A stretch of DNA of 40,028 bases from Acidobacteriota bacterium (GCA_016178075.1 JACOUA010000141.1:1-40028); one strand, 5' to 3'. Shown: positions 17,338-27,516, counted from the stretch's first letter. Numbers and translations: made by a program. Notes: a model not told the origin generated them from the letters alone.

Positions 17338-18231
17338 CTATCCCATCATCTTCAGCGCTTCGAGCGCCGCCTGTCTCACCCGCATGCTGGGGTCCTGACG
17401 ACTCAAGGACAGGACCGGCTCTCGAAGCGTCCCTGCCTTCAAGCTCGCGACGGCCCGAAGGCTGCTGATCATCACCTCGCCCGCCCGATCCTCGTCGCTG
17501 CTTCCCCCGGCTTTCTGGAGATGCCGCTCGACGTGCGCGCGATCGAGCATGTCGCGAAGGACCGGCAGACCATCGCGTTTGCCGTGCCGGGCGAGGGCCA
17601 CGGCGGCATTCCACTTCACGTCAGTGGCCGGGTCGCCGAGCGCGGTCTGAAGCGTTCGGACTTGCGGGTCACCCGGCAGCGCGCCGAGCGCGTAGACCGT
17701 CATCTTCCGGATGCCCGGATCGTCCGATGCGTACAGCTCCATCAGCGCCGGCGCCGCGATGGCATCTCCGATCGATCCCAGGGCCCAAATCGCGCTGATG
17801 CGCGTCTCGCTGTCCGGATCCGTCAGCGCTTCGGTCAGCAGAGGCACCGCATCGGGCGGCAGCGGCGGGTCGAGCCGCCCGAGGGCCAGCGCCAGATAGC
17901 GTCGCACCAGCGGATCCGAGCTCTTGGAGTCGTGGAACGCTTTCACGAGCGCGGGACCAAGCCCGGGATTCGCCGCCCGTACCTTCGGATCGCTGATTCG
18001 CCGCGACAGCTCGTAGGCGGCGGGCCAGCGCCGGTCGGAGCCCCCGTTCTGAATCTCGTTCAGGTAGTCCTGGACAGTGCGATCGTCGGCGAGCAGCACG
18101 CGAAAGCCGGCGTAAATCAGGACCGTGACGACGATGACGCCGAAGGGGATCAAAAAAAACTGAACCGCGAGGGCGGGGGCCGCCGTGACCGGGCCGCGGC
18201 CAGCCGGTTCCCGCTCGACGAGCCTATCCAT
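17338..18231 (-). CDS. Membrane-anchored HEAT-repeat protein of the Rieske/cytochrome b operon
   Basis: 297 residues. One hydrophobic segment (~20-46, LAVQFFLIPFGVIVVTVLIYAGF) is followed by five or so HEAT-type helical repeats (~60-290; for example RRYLALALGRL, RISAIWALGSIGD, IRKMTVYALGALPGD, VKWNAAVALARHGKRDG). HEAT repeats bind proteins, and no catalytic residue is visible. It is first in the operon, about 90 bases before the Rieske gene, suggesting an assembly or accessory subunit of the complex. That role is inference from position. Confidence 0.82.
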   Translation of the reverse strand: MDRLVEREPAGRGPVTAAPALAVQFFLIPFGVIVVTVLIYAGFRVLLADDRTVQDYLNEIQNGGSDRRWPAAYELSRRISDPKVRAANPGLGPALVKAFHDSKSSDPLVRRYLALALGRLDPPLPPDAVPLLTEALTDPDSETRISAIWALGSIGDAIAAPALMELYASDDPGIRKMTVYALGALPGDPQVRTLQTALGDPATDVKWNAAVALARHGKRDGLPVLRDMLDRAHVERHLQKAGGSSDEDRAGEVMISSLRAVASLKAGTLREPVLSLSRQDPSMRVRQAALEALKMMG

Positions 18232-18330
18232 GAGGAACGAGACAGATGATCACGTTCAACCTGCAGGAGGCGTGAAGTTGAGGTCCGTCAAGTTTTTACT
18301 ACGAATGCGAAAGAAGGGTCAACCCTAAGA

Positions 18331-18885
18331 TTAGATACGTGGCAGCGTGACGTCTTGCTGAGCCTGATATTTGCCCTGCTTATCGCCGTACGACACGGCA
18401 CACGGCTCATCGCTCTGGAAAAACAGCACCTGCGCGATCCCTTCGTTCGCGTAGATCTTGGCGGGGAGCGGCGTCGTGTTGGAGATTTCCAGCGTCGCCG
18501 TGCCCTCCCATTCGGGTTCGAAGGGGGTCACGTTGACGATGATCCCGCACCGGGCGTAGGTCGACTTGCCGAGGCACACCGTCAGCACATCGCGGGGAAT
18601 CCGGAAGTACTCGACCGTCCTGGCCAGGGCGAACGAGTTCGGCGGGACGATGCAGGTCTCGGCCTTGATGTCGACGAACGACCGCGGATCGAAGCTCTTG
18701 GGATCGATAACCGTGTTGTTGATGTTCGTGAAGACCTTGAACTCGTCGGCGACCCGAATGTCGTAGCCGTACGAGGAGAGCCCGTACGACACGACCCCTT
18801 TCCGGACCTGCGTTTCCACAAACGGCTCGATCATCCGGTGCTCGAGCGCCATCCGCTTGATCCAACGGTCAGATTTGATGGCCAC
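18331..18885 (-). CDS. dcd: dCTP deaminase
   Basis: 184 residues, a trimeric enzyme converting dCTP to dUTP for dTMP synthesis. Motifs are [33 protein letters not shown] and [14 protein letters not shown], with the proposed catalytic Glu in the last one. The C-terminal tail [14 protein letters not shown] closes over the nucleotide. Whether it is mono- or bifunctional (DCD-DUT) is not decided here. It lies 12 bases after the DUF2905 gene and 20-odd bases further from ndk, a small nucleotide-metabolism cluster. Confidence 0.95.
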   Translation of the reverse strand: MAIKSDRWIKRMALEHRMIEPFVETQVRKGVVSYGLSSYGYDIRVADEFKVFTNINNTVIDPKSFDPRSFVDIKAETCIVPPNSFALARTVEYFRIPRDVLTVCLGKSTYARCGIIVNVTPFEPEWEGTATLEISNTTPLPAKIYANEGIAQVLFFQSDEPCAVSYGDKQGKYQAQQDVTLPRI

Positions 18886-18897
18886 AACGATCCGCTC

Positions 18898-19092
18898 TCA
18901 GCGGCGTAAGAACATCAGTACCAGTGTGAGGATGATGCTCAGAATGATCGAGCTCACCAACGGAACATAGAACGTCAAGGAGCCGCGCCGAACGACGACG
19001 TCGCCGGGCAGTCGGCCGAGCGGCAGGCCCCACATCACGAGCAGCCCCAGCGCCGCGATGGCGAGGCCGACGAAGACGAGCGTCCTTCCCAT
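18898..19092 (-). CDS. DUF2905 small membrane protein
   Basis: 64 residues with two hydrophobic helices (~4-22 and ~42-62) and the family core LGRLPGDVVVRRGSLTFYVPL between them. This pattern is typical of DUF2905 proteins, whose function is unknown. It sits between ndk and dcd on the same strand with spacers of 12-20 bases, so it is co-transcribed with nucleotide genes. The ATG at 19092 starts at the expected first helix. Confidence 0.85.
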   Translation of the reverse strand: MGRTLVFVGLAIAALGLLVMWGLPLGRLPGDVVVRRGSLTFYVPLVSSIILSIILTLVLMFLRR

Positions 19093-19111
19093 CGCCGTAC
19101 TGTCGACCGGC

Positions 19112-19531
19112 TCACTCGCCGGTCAGTTCCAATCCCCGAAAGAAGTACGCCAGCTCGAAGGCGGCCGTCTCGGGTCCATCCGAGCCGTGTGTCGCGTTCC
19201 GCTCAACCGAGGTCGCGAAGGTTCGCCTGATGGTGCCCTCGGCGGCCTGAGCTGGATTGGTCGCCCCCATGAGCTCGCGCCACTTCCGGACCGCGTCGGG
19301 CGCTTCGAGGACCAGCACGACTGTAGGCCCTGATGACATGAACGTGGTCAGACTTTGAAAGAACGGACGGTCGCGATGCACGGCGTAGAATCCCTCGGCT
19401 TCGCGCTTCGTCATTCGAACCATCCGCATGGCACGGATCTGGAACCCTTCGGCCTCGATGCGTTCCAGGATACGGCCCGTCAGCCGCCGCTCGACGGCAT
19501 CGGGCTTGATGATGGCGAGTGTGCGATCCAT
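19112..19531 (-). CDS. ndk: Nucleoside-diphosphate kinase
   Basis: 139 residues, the normal length. It transfers the gamma phosphate between NTPs and (d)NDPs through a phosphohistidine. [13 protein letters not shown] begins the fold and [13 protein letters not shown] contains the active-site His; the Ser of NATHGSDS is Gly-Pro here, a mild variation. It is the first gene of ndk-DUF2905-dcd. A TATAAC box 8 bases upstream suggests a very short leader. Confidence 0.97.
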   Translation of the reverse strand: MDRTLAIIKPDAVERRLTGRILERIEAEGFQIRAMRMVRMTKREAEGFYAVHRDRPFFQSLTTFMSSGPTVVLVLEAPDAVRKWRELMGATNPAQAAEGTIRRTFATSVERNATHGSDGPETAAFELAYFFRGLELTGE

Positions 19532-19539
19532 GACCCACC

Positions 19540-19545
19540 GTTATA
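19540..19545 (-). promoter_or_regulatory. -10 box directly before ndk
   Basis: TATAAC on the minus strand, 8 bases before the ATG at 19531. GGTGGG between them could act as a weak ribosome site only if transcription began upstream. The pattern matches the leaderless-type starts elsewhere in the window. Confidence 0.45.
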
Positions 19546-19590
19546 TCCAGCGAACGCGGAGGGAGACCGGCCGATCTAAGCGACAGCGCA

Positions 19591-19753
19591 TTGAGGATTG
19601 GGGGATTGGGGATTGGGGGATTGATTGATGATTGCAGGACTGAGGATTGTCGACTTATTGAAGATTGAATCCGAAAATCGACAGTAATTCGTCAATCTCT
19701 CAACTCGTCAATCGACAATCAATCCTCCAATCGCCAATCGTCCAATCTTCAAT
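19591..19753. repeat. Inverted heptad array (GGATTGN type)
   Basis: The left arm (19591-19648) has period-7 GGATTGG/GGATTGA-like units. A centre of about 45 bases follows, and the right arm (19692-19753) has complementary CAATCNN units. It fills most of the ndk-korB spacer and stops about 12 bases before the korB stop codon. Confidence 0.85.
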
Positions 19754-19765
19754 ATGCCGTCACTA

Positions 19766-20809
19766 TTACCGCAGACTCTCCATGACCTCCTCGAGCGCCT
19801 CCCTGGGCGGGCGAACCTTCTCGAGCGGCAGCATGGCCAGCGGCTCGTCGACGAGGTTCAGCAGCTCGAGGAAATCATCGCGATCGGGTTCGATGTAAAT
19901 CACGCCGGTCGCGAACTCGCCGCGCCGCTGGGCTTCTTGCAGCACGCGCAACGCGGCGATCTTGTCGGTCGGGTCGTACGACTCATCCAGCTTTTTCAGA
20001 TACAGCTTCGAGCCGTCATGCATCACCACCTCCTGCGTGGTGCCCGGCTCGTAGTCCACGTTGATGTCTTCGAAAAACGGGACGAAGCTCACTTCCTCGA
20101 GCGGATCGTCGTGATCCTTCGCGTAGGCGTAGCTCTTGGTCGACCCTTCGTGATCGTTGAAGGTCACGCACGGGGAGATCACGTCCAGCATGACGGTGCC
20201 GCGGTGGCTCAGCGCGGCTTTCAGGAGCGACAGGAGCTGTTTCTTGTCGCCTGAAAACGACCGGGCCACGAAGGTCGCGCCCAGCTCGATCGCCAGCGCG
20301 CAGGTGTCGATCGGCGGCAGGTCGTTGACGACGCCGGTCTTGAGCTTCGAGCCCAGGTCGGCCGTCGGCGAGAACTGGCCCTTGGTGAGGCCGTAGCAGC
20401 CGTTGTCCTCGATGATGTAGATGATGGGCAGATTGCGCCGCATCAGGTGGACGAACTGGCCAATCCCGATCGCGCCGGTGTCGCCGTCGCCGCTCACGCC
20501 GATTGCGATGAGCTTCCGGTTCGCCAGCAGGGCGCCGGTGCCGACCGACGGCATCCGCCCGTGGACCGCATTGAACCCGTGCGAGCCCCCGAGGAAATAC
20601 GCCGGGCTCTTGCTCGAGCAGCCGATCCCCGACAGCTTGATGACGTTCGACGGGTGCACGCCCATCTCGTAGAACGCTTCGGTCACGCGCTCGGAGATGG
20701 AGTTGTGCCCGCATCCGGCGCACAGCGTCGTCTTGCCGCCTCTGTACTGCTGCTGCTCGAGGCCGATCCTGTTGACTTTCCTTCCCGGCGTCGGTGTCAC
20801 CGTGCTCAT
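19766..20809 (-). CDS. korB: 2-oxoacid:ferredoxin oxidoreductase beta subunit (2-oxoglutarate type)
   Basis: 347 residues, TPP-binding beta subunit of the two-subunit enzyme that oxidises a 2-oxoacid to acyl-CoA and reduces ferredoxin. 4Fe-4S ligands are Cys30 and Cys33 (CAGCGH), Cys64 (GIGCSSKSP) and a Cys in ISPCVTFNDH. The TPP/Mg motif is GDGDTGAIGIGQF, followed by NGCYGLTKGQFSPT. It lies 56 bases after korA. Placement next to sucCD favours 2-oxoglutarate over pyruvate as substrate; sequence alone does not settle this. Confidence 0.92.
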   Translation of the reverse strand: MSTVTPTPGRKVNRIGLEQQQYRGGKTTLCAGCGHNSISERVTEAFYEMGVHPSNVIKLSGIGCSSKSPAYFLGGSHGFNAVHGRMPSVGTGALLANRKLIAIGVSGDGDTGAIGIGQFVHLMRRNLPIIYIIEDNGCYGLTKGQFSPTADLGSKLKTGVVNDLPPIDTCALAIELGATFVARSFSGDKKQLLSLLKAALSHRGTVMLDVISPCVTFNDHEGSTKSYAYAKDHDDPLEEVSFVPFFEDINVDYEPGTTQEVVMHDGSKLYLKKLDESYDPTDKIAALRVLQEAQRRGEFATGVIYIEPDRDDFLELLNLVDEPLAMLPLEKVRPPREALEEVMESLR

Positions 20810-20822
20810 CGTCTTTGCTCGC

Positions 20823-20866
20823 TCCCCAAATCACCAAATCCCTCAATCCCCAAACCACCAGATTCT
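20823..20866. repeat. One-armed heptad-like repeat (CCCCAAA/CCAAATC)
   Basis: Imperfect 7-8 base units resembling the CAATCNN family fill the korA-korB spacer, in one orientation only. Confidence 0.6.
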
Positions 20867-22773
20867 TATTCGCCTCCGACTCCAGCCGTCTCGTCGCCGC
20901 TCGGGGCCGGACGCCGGCTGCGCGAGACGACCTCGTGACCCTCTTGCGCCAGGATCTCGTCGGAGATCGAGCGGGCGTCAATCGGGAGCCCGTTGTAATG
21001 CCGTACTGATCTGAGCTTCGCGATGCGTGCCGGGTCCAGCTCCATCCGGAGCAGCGCGACCACTTGAGCGTCGCGATTCTGATCGACCACGTAGATGCGG
21101 TCGTGTTGATCGATGAACGCGGTCAGCTCGTCCGTAAAGGGATAGGCGCGCAACCGGAAGTATGATGTCTTCAAGCCGTTCTCGTCGCGCATCTGGTCCT
21201 GGCTCTCCTCGATCGCCCAGTGGCTGGTCCCATAGCCGATGATGCCGATCCCGGCGGCGGGATCGCGTTGCACCTCGGGCTTCGGCACGTACTGGCGCGC
21301 CGTTTCGAATTTCCGCGCGAGCCGATCCATGTTGGTGACGTAGTCATCCGCCCGTTCCGTGTACTGCCCCTTCGCGTTGTGGCCCGAGCCACGCGTGAAG
21401 TAGGCCGGCATCCCGTCGCCCGGTATCGAGCGATACGGGATCCCGTCGCCGTCGACGTCCAAGTAGCGGCCCCACTGACCGATTCGAGCGAGCGTCTCCG
21501 GCGTCAGCAGCTTCCCCCGATTCAGCGGGCGCGTCGGATACTCGAACGGCTGCGACATCCAGGTGTTCATCCCGAGGTCGAGGTCGGTCATCACGAAAAC
21601 CGGCGTCTGCAACTGCTCGGCCAGGTCGAAGGCGTCCATCGCCATCGTGTAGCACTCCTCGACCGAGGAGGGAATGATCATGATCTGCTTCGTGTCGCCG
21701 TGCGAGAGCACGGCGGTCATGAGCATGTCCCCTTGTGCGGTGCGGGTCGGAAGACCCGTCGACGGTCCCACACGCTGCACGTCGAAGATAACGGCCGGCA
21801 CTTCCGCGTAGTAGCCGAGGCCGGCGAACTCGGACATGAGCGAGATGCCGGGTCCGGCCGTCGAGGTCATCGCGCGCGCGCCGGCCCAGCCGGCACCGAT
21901 CGCCATCCCCAGCGCCGCGATCTCGTCTTCCGCCTGCACGATGGCAAAGGTGGCCTTCCCGGTGTCCTTGTCGATTCGGTACTTCTTCATGTACGAGATC
22001 AGCGTCTCGCACAGTGAAGAAGACGGTGTAATCGGATACCAGGTCACGACCGTGACGCCGGCCATCATGCAGCCCAGCGCCGCAGCCGCGTTGCCTTCGA
22101 TCAGGATCATCCCGGCGGTCTCGCGCATGCGCTCGACCAGGAACGGATCCTGCTTGGGCAGGTGTTTTTCCGCGAACTCGTACCCGGCGGCGAGCGCGGC
22201 CTGGTTCAGGCCGAACGCCCGGCCTTTCTTGCCGAGCTGTCTGTTGAGCGCCTTGTCCATCTCCGTCGTGTCGATGCCGAGGATCTTTGCCAGCACGCCG
22301 TCGTAGATCATGTTGCGGACGAGCCGCCGCAGCTTGGCGTCGGGGCAGACCTGGGCGACGAGCTTGTCGAAGGGCACCGGGTAGAACGTCAGGTCGCTGC
22401 GCAGTAGGTTCAGCTTCAGCGGCTCGTCGTAGACGACCGCCGCCCCCGGCTCGAGCGTGAGCACGTCCTCCCGCGCCGTCTCCGCGTTCATCGCGACGAG
22501 AAAATCGATCTCCTTTTTTCGAGCGAGGTAGCCGTCTTTGCTCGCCCGAATCGTGTACCAGGTCGGCAACCCGGCAATGTTGGACGGGAACAGGTTCTTG
22601 CCCGACACCGGAATCCCCATCTGGAACAGCGATCGAATCAGGACGAGATTCGCCGTCTGGCTCCCCGAGCCGTTGACGGTGGCGACCTGGATGCTGAAGT
22701 CGTTGACGACGCGATCCTCCGACGGGCGCGCCCGGGACGCGGCGTCTGCCACGGCAAGCTCGGTTGGCGTCAT
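20866..22773 (-). CDS. korA: 2-oxoacid:ferredoxin oxidoreductase alpha subunit (gamma-alpha fusion)
   Basis: About 635 residues. The N-terminal gamma domain (~20-200) begins with VATVNGSGSQTANLVLIRSLF. The alpha pyrimidine-binding domain starts near 225 with EGNAAAALGCMMAGVTVVTWYPITPSS and includes TSTAGPGISLMSEFAGLGYYAE and the CoA-side C-terminal domain. This gamma-alpha fusion is typical of two-subunit 2-oxoglutarate and 2-oxoacid oxidoreductases. The ATG at 22773 is preferred over a TTG at 22845 because GAGGTG lies 11 bases upstream and the extra 24 residues look non-conserved. A -10 box at 22866-22871 gives it a promoter separate from sucD. Confidence 0.92.
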   Translation of the reverse strand: MTPTELAVADAASRARPSEDRVVNDFSIQVATVNGSGSQTANLVLIRSLFQMGIPVSGKNLFPSNIAGLPTWYTIRASKDGYLARKKEIDFLVAMNAETAREDVLTLEPGAAVVYDEPLKLNLLRSDLTFYPVPFDKLVAQVCPDAKLRRLVRNMIYDGVLAKILGIDTTEMDKALNRQLGKKGRAFGLNQAALAAGYEFAEKHLPKQDPFLVERMRETAGMILIEGNAAAALGCMMAGVTVVTWYPITPSSSLCETLISYMKKYRIDKDTGKATFAIVQAEDEIAALGMAIGAGWAGARAMTSTAGPGISLMSEFAGLGYYAEVPAVIFDVQRVGPSTGLPTRTAQGDMLMTAVLSHGDTKQIMIIPSSVEECYTMAMDAFDLAEQLQTPVFVMTDLDLGMNTWMSQPFEYPTRPLNRGKLLTPETLARIGQWGRYLDVDGDGIPYRSIPGDGMPAYFTRGSGHNAKGQYTERADDYVTNMDRLARKFETARQYVPKPEVQRDPAAGIGIIGYGTSHWAIEESQDQMRDENGLKTSYFRLRAYPFTDELTAFIDQHDRIYVVDQNRDAQVVALLRMELDPARIAKLRSVRHYNGLPIDARSISDEILAQEGHEVVSRSRRPAPSGDETAGVGGE

Positions 22774-22865
22774 GCGGAACTCTGCACCTCGACAAAAGAA
22801 GACGGGAGATAGAACAGGATCTAGTGGCCGCGCCGGAAGGTCCAATTACGGCAGCACTTGGCGGA

Positions 22866-22871
22866 AGTATA
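22866..22871 (-). promoter_or_regulatory. Extended -10 box for korAB
   Basis: TATACT preceded by TGT on the minus strand, immediately after the sucD stop and about 93 bases upstream of the korA ATG. It allows korAB transcription independent of sucCD. Confidence 0.4.
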
Positions 22872-22874
22872 ACA

Positions 22875-23747
22875 CTAGGCCCGCAGCACAGCCTTGGCGG
22901 TGGCTCCCATCTCGGCGGGGCTTTCCACGATGTGAACGCCGGCCTCGCGGAGGGCGGTCATCTTCTCCCGGGCGGTGCCTTGGCCGCCCGAGATGATGGC
23001 CCCCGCGTGGCCCATGCGGCGGCCGGGCGGCGCGGTCTGGCCGGCAATGAATCCCACGACCGGCTTCCGGAATTCACGCTTGATGAAGGTCGCCGCTTCC
23101 TCTTCCGCCGCGCCTCCAATCTCACCGATCATCACGACCACCTCGGTTTCGGGATCGTCCGCGAACAGCCGTAACGCGTCGACGAAGGTCGTGCCAATCA
23201 AGGGATCGCCGCCAATCCCGATGCACGTCGTCTGCCCCAGGCCGAGGCGCGTGAGCTGATGAATGGCTTCGTAGGTCAGGGTCCCGCTCTTCGACACGAT
23301 GCCGACGCGGCCCTCCCGGCAAATATGTCCGGGGATGATGCCGGCCTTGCTGCGCCCCGCCGAGATGAGGCCCGGACAATTCGGACCGACCAGACGCGTC
23401 GGCAGATGCTCGAGGAACGTCAGGACGCGCAGCATGTCGAGGGTCGGAATCCCCTCGGTGATGCACACGACGAGCGGGATCATGGCCGCGGCCGCCTCCA
23501 TGATGGCGTCGGACGCGAAGGCGGGCGGCACGAAGATGACCGAGGCATTGGCTCCGGTCTCGCGAACGGCGTCCTCCACCGTGTCGAAAATCGGCCAGCC
23601 TTCGTGGTCGGTGCCACCTTTTCCCGGCGTCACCCCGCCCACGACCTCGGTGCCGTAGGCAGCCGCCTGCTTCGCGTGAAACGTGCCTTCGCGACCCGTG
23701 AGACCTTGCACGAGCAGACGCGTGGAGCTGTTGATCAGGATGGCCAT
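22875..23747 (-). CDS. sucD: Succinyl-CoA synthetase alpha subunit
   Basis: 290 residues, the normal length. It carries the CoA-binding Rossmann domain ([14 protein letters not shown] at the start) and the phosphohistidine loop [34 protein letters not shown] and [13 protein letters not shown] are further family blocks. It pairs with SucC encoded 38 bases upstream in the same transcript and converts succinyl-CoA to succinate with NTP formation, using the product of KorAB. Confidence 0.97.
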   Translation of the reverse strand: MAILINSSTRLLVQGLTGREGTFHAKQAAAYGTEVVGGVTPGKGGTDHEGWPIFDTVEDAVRETGANASVIFVPPAFASDAIMEAAAAMIPLVVCITEGIPTLDMLRVLTFLEHLPTRLVGPNCPGLISAGRSKAGIIPGHICREGRVGIVSKSGTLTYEAIHQLTRLGLGQTTCIGIGGDPLIGTTFVDALRLFADDPETEVVVMIGEIGGAAEEEAATFIKREFRKPVVGFIAGQTAPPGRRMGHAGAIISGGQGTAREKMTALREAGVHIVESPAEMGATAKAVLRA

Positions 23748-23753
23748 AAGAAT

Positions 23754-23784
23754 AGGGATCAGGGGTCAGGGGTCAGGGACCTGG
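23754..23784. repeat. One-armed heptad array (CAGGGGT type)
   Basis: Four period-7 units (CAGGGAT-, CAGGGGT-, CAGGGGT-, CAGGGAC-like) in the 38-base sucC-sucD spacer. Only one orientation is present. Confidence 0.75.
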
Positions 23785-23785
23785 G

Positions 23786-24973
23786 TTAACAGCGAGCGGC
23801 CCGCGAGCCGGAATTCGCGAGGCTGACCACTATTTTCGCCGCTTCGTCCATCGAGTCGGCGGTCGCGAAGTTCAGGCCGCTCTCCTTCAGCAGCCGCTTT
23901 CCTTCCTCGACGTTGGTGCCTTCCATCCTGATCACGATCGGCACGGGGACGCCGAGCTCCCTGACGGCGGCGATGACGCCCTGCGCCAGCACGTCACAGC
24001 GCAAGATGCCGCCGAAGATGTTGATCAGCACGGCTGAGACGTGGCGATCGGACATGAGGATCTTGAACGCGTTCCGAATCTGCTCGGCGCTCGCACCGCC
24101 CCCGACGTCGAGAAAATTGGCCGGCTCCCCGCCCGCCAGCTTGATGATGTCCATGGTCGCCATCGCGAGCCCGGCGCCGTTCACCATGCAGCCGATCGTG
24201 CCGTCCAGCCGAATGTAGTTCAGGGAGTACTTCGACGCCTCGATCTCGAGCGGATCCTCTTCGCCGAGATCGCGAAGCTCGCGCGTCTCCGCATGTCGAT
24301 AGAGCGCGTTGTCGTCGAAGGTCATCTTGGCATCGAGCGCGAGCAGGTCGCCGGCGACCGTGACGACGAGCGGGTTGATCTCGACCAGGGACGCGTCGGT
24401 CGCGATGCAGGCTTCGTACACCGCCGTCATGAGCCTCGTACCTTTGTTGACCTCGGCACCTTGGAGGCCCAGCGCGAACGAAAGCCGGCGTCCCTGGAAC
24501 GGCACGAACCCGGTACCAGGATGGACGTATTCCTTGAAGATCTTCTCCGGCGTTTCAGCCGCGACCTTCTCGATCTCGACGCCCCCTTCGGAGCTGACCA
24601 TCATCACCGGCCGTCTGGTCGAGCGATCGATGACCAGACCCAGATACAGCTCGCGCCGAATCTCCAGGCCCTCCTCGACGAGCACGCGCGAGACGATGCG
24701 GCCGGCGGGGCCGGTCTGGTGCGTGACGAGCGTCATGCCGATCATGTCGCGCGCCACGCGCTCGGCGTCCTCCGCGGAGCGCGCGAGTTTCACGCCGCCG
24801 CCCTTCCCGCGACCTCCCGCGTGAATCTGCGCCTTGACCACGACCGTGCCGCCGAGCCGGCGCGCGATCTCGGCGGCTTCTGCCGGCGTCAGGGCCACTT
24901 CGCCTCGGGGAACCGGAACCTGGTGGCGGCTCAGAATCGCTTTGGCCTGATACTCGTGGATCTTCACGGACAC
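23786..24973 (-). CDS. sucC: Succinyl-CoA synthetase beta subunit
   Basis: 395 residues with an N-terminal ATP-grasp domain (EYQAKAILSRHQVPVPRGEV; VVKAQIHAGGRGKGGGVKLA) and a C-terminal CoA-ligase domain (LDVGGGASAEQI; INIFGGILRCDVLA). Length and motifs match SucC. The nucleotide specificity (ADP or GDP) cannot be read safely. One base separates it from mdh. Confidence 0.97.
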   Translation of the reverse strand: MSVKIHEYQAKAILSRHQVPVPRGEVALTPAEAAEIARRLGGTVVVKAQIHAGGRGKGGGVKLARSAEDAERVARDMIGMTLVTHQTGPAGRIVSRVLVEEGLEIRRELYLGLVIDRSTRRPVMMVSSEGGVEIEKVAAETPEKIFKEYVHPGTGFVPFQGRRLSFALGLQGAEVNKGTRLMTAVYEACIATDASLVEINPLVVTVAGDLLALDAKMTFDDNALYRHAETRELRDLGEEDPLEIEASKYSLNYIRLDGTIGCMVNGAGLAMATMDIIKLAGGEPANFLDVGGGASAEQIRNAFKILMSDRHVSAVLINIFGGILRCDVLAQGVIAAVRELGVPVPIVIRMEGTNVEEGKRLLKESGLNFATADSMDEAAKIVVSLANSGSRAARC

Positions 24974-24974
24974 C

Positions 24975-25919
<945 letters not shown>

Positions 25920-25925
25920 TCACAA

Positions 25926-26113
25926 CAGTGGCCAGTGGCCAGCCCTACACAACTGACTACAGCGTTTTTCACTTCGCTGTAGCGTAGTTCTCAGTTATCA
26001 GTCATCAGTTTTCAGTTATTTGCGGGCGAGATCCGAACTGAAAACTGACTACTGAGAACTGAAAACTGGACTAAAGGCTCAACTGGCAACTGACCACTGG
26101 CTACTGGCCACTT
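25926..26113. repeat. Nested inverted heptad array (outer CAGTGGC, inner CAGTTNT) with 35-base module
   Basis: The outer left arm 25926-25942 carries CAGTGGC units. The module 25961-25995 matches window bases 1-35 in inverse orientation. The inner left arm is 25987-26020 (CAGTTAT, CAGTCAT, CAGTTTT). The inner right arm 26036-26069 and the outer right arm 26081-26112 carry the complements, including ACTGGCC-type units. It is the most elaborate member of the family, in the mdh-icd spacer. Confidence 0.88.
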
Positions 26114-26127
26114 AATCTCCGTGACTT

Positions 26128-26271
26128 GGACCGCTATACGGCGCCTTACGAGAATTTTGTTCTCGTTGCCGTAGAGCGGTCCTAGGCGCGCACAGCGCGC
26201 CTGCGAGGGAGCGGCGCGGGGCGTAGGGGCCCCCGCAAGCGACCGAGCCGGGCCCCGGGGCAGAGCCCCGG
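26128..26271. other. GC-rich multi-hairpin spacer downstream of icd
   Basis: There are three stem-loops: an imperfect 23-27 base stem with a TTTTG-like loop at 26128-26182; a perfect 8-bp stem with ACA loop at 26184-26202; and a perfect 7-bp GC stem with AGA loop at 26255-26271, just after the icd stop. Bases 26217-26232 (16 bases) recur inverted at 39067-39082. The last hairpin could be an icd terminator, but it lacks a U-tract. With 25926-26113 this accounts for the 379-base mdh-icd spacer. Confidence 0.6.
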
Positions 26272-26280
26272 CCTAGTTCG

Positions 26281-27516
26281 CTACATGTTCGCGATAATCG
26301 CGTCTCCGAACTGGGATGTCTTCAGCTCCGTCGCGCCATCCATCTGCCGCGCCAGATCGTAGGTCACCTTCTTCTGCTGGATGGTCCGCTCCAGCGCCCG
26401 TTCGATGAGATCGGCCGGCTCGCGCCAGCCCAGATGACGGAGCATCATGACCCCCGACAGGATCACGGAACTCGGGTTGATCATGTCCTTGCCGGCGTAC
26501 TTGGGGGCCGTGCCGTGCGTCGCCTCGAAAAACGCGATCTCGTCACCGATATTGGCGCCCGGCGCCATCCCGAGGCCGCCGACCTGCGCCGCGCAGGCGT
26601 CCGACAGATAGTCGCCATTGAGGTTCGGGGTCGCAAAGACGTCGTAGTCCGCGGTCCGGGTCAGCACCTGCTGGAAGACGCTGTCGGCGATCCGATCGTT
26701 CACGAGCAGCTTCCCGTCACGGGCGGCGCCCGCCGACAACTCGTCCTCGGTCACGACGCGGGCGCGGAATTCCGCCTTCGCGAGCTCGTAGCCCCAATCG
26801 CGGAACGCCCCCTCGGTGTACTTCATGATGTTGCCTTTGTGGACGATCGTCACGGTCTTGCGGCCGTTGGCGAGCGCGTACCGAATCGCCATGCGGACCA
26901 GCCGCTTGGTCCCGGTTTCAGAGATCGGCTTGATGCCGATTCCCGAGTCGGGACGGACCCGCTTCCCCATCTCGCGTTCCAGAAAGCGGATCACCTTTTC
27001 GGCTTGCGGCGTGCCCTTCGCCCATTCGATGCCGGCATAGACGTCTTCGGTGTTCTCACGGAAGATGATGACGTTCATCAGCTCGGGATGACGCACCGGA
27101 GCGGGCGTGCCGGCGAAGTACCGGATGGGCCGCACGCACGCGTAGAGATCCAACACCTGCCGCAGCGTGACGTTCAGGCTCCGAATGCCGCCGCCGACCG
27201 GGGTCGTCAGCGGCCCCTTGATCGCCACCTTGTACGTCTTCACGGCTTCGAGCGTGTCGCTCGGCAGCCAATCGCCGGTCTGATCCTTGGCCTTGTCGCC
27301 GCCCAGCACCTCGAACCAGACGATGCGGCGGCGGCCGCCGTACGCCTTGGTGACCGCCGCGTCGAACACCCGCACGCTGGCGCGCCAGATATCGGGGCCG
27401 GTGCCGTCACCTTCGATGAACGGCACGATCGGATCGTCGGGGACGACCAGCTGTCCTTCGCGCCGCGTGATCGCCGTCCCGTCGGTCGGCGGCTTGAGAT
27501 GCGAGAAGTGCGGCAT
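26281..27516 (-). CDS. icd: Isocitrate dehydrogenase (NADP type)
   Basis: 411 residues, close to E. coli Icd in length and sequence pattern. [12 protein letters not shown] begins the fold. RSLNVTLRQ contains the substrate-site Ser that is the phosphorylation target in E. coli. [18 protein letters not shown], the metal Asp block [20 protein letters not shown] and the NADP signature [13 protein letters not shown] (Lys-Tyr specificity pair) are all present. It feeds 2-oxoglutarate to KorAB encoded downstream. No aceK-like kinase is in the window. Confidence 0.96.
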   Translation of the reverse strand: MPHFSHLKPPTDGTAITRREGQLVVPDDPIVPFIEGDGTGPDIWRASVRVFDAAVTKAYGGRRRIVWFEVLGGDKAKDQTGDWLPSDTLEAVKTYKVAIKGPLTTPVGGGIRSLNVTLRQVLDLYACVRPIRYFAGTPAPVRHPELMNVIIFRENTEDVYAGIEWAKGTPQAEKVIRFLEREMGKRVRPDSGIGIKPISETGTKRLVRMAIRYALANGRKTVTIVHKGNIMKYTEGAFRDWGYELAKAEFRARVVTEDELSAGAARDGKLLVNDRIADSVFQQVLTRTADYDVFATPNLNGDYLSDACAAQVGGLGMAPGANIGDEIAFFEATHGTAPKYAGKDMINPSSVILSGVMMLRHLGWREPADLIERALERTIQQKKVTYDLARQMDGATELKTSQFGDAIIANM

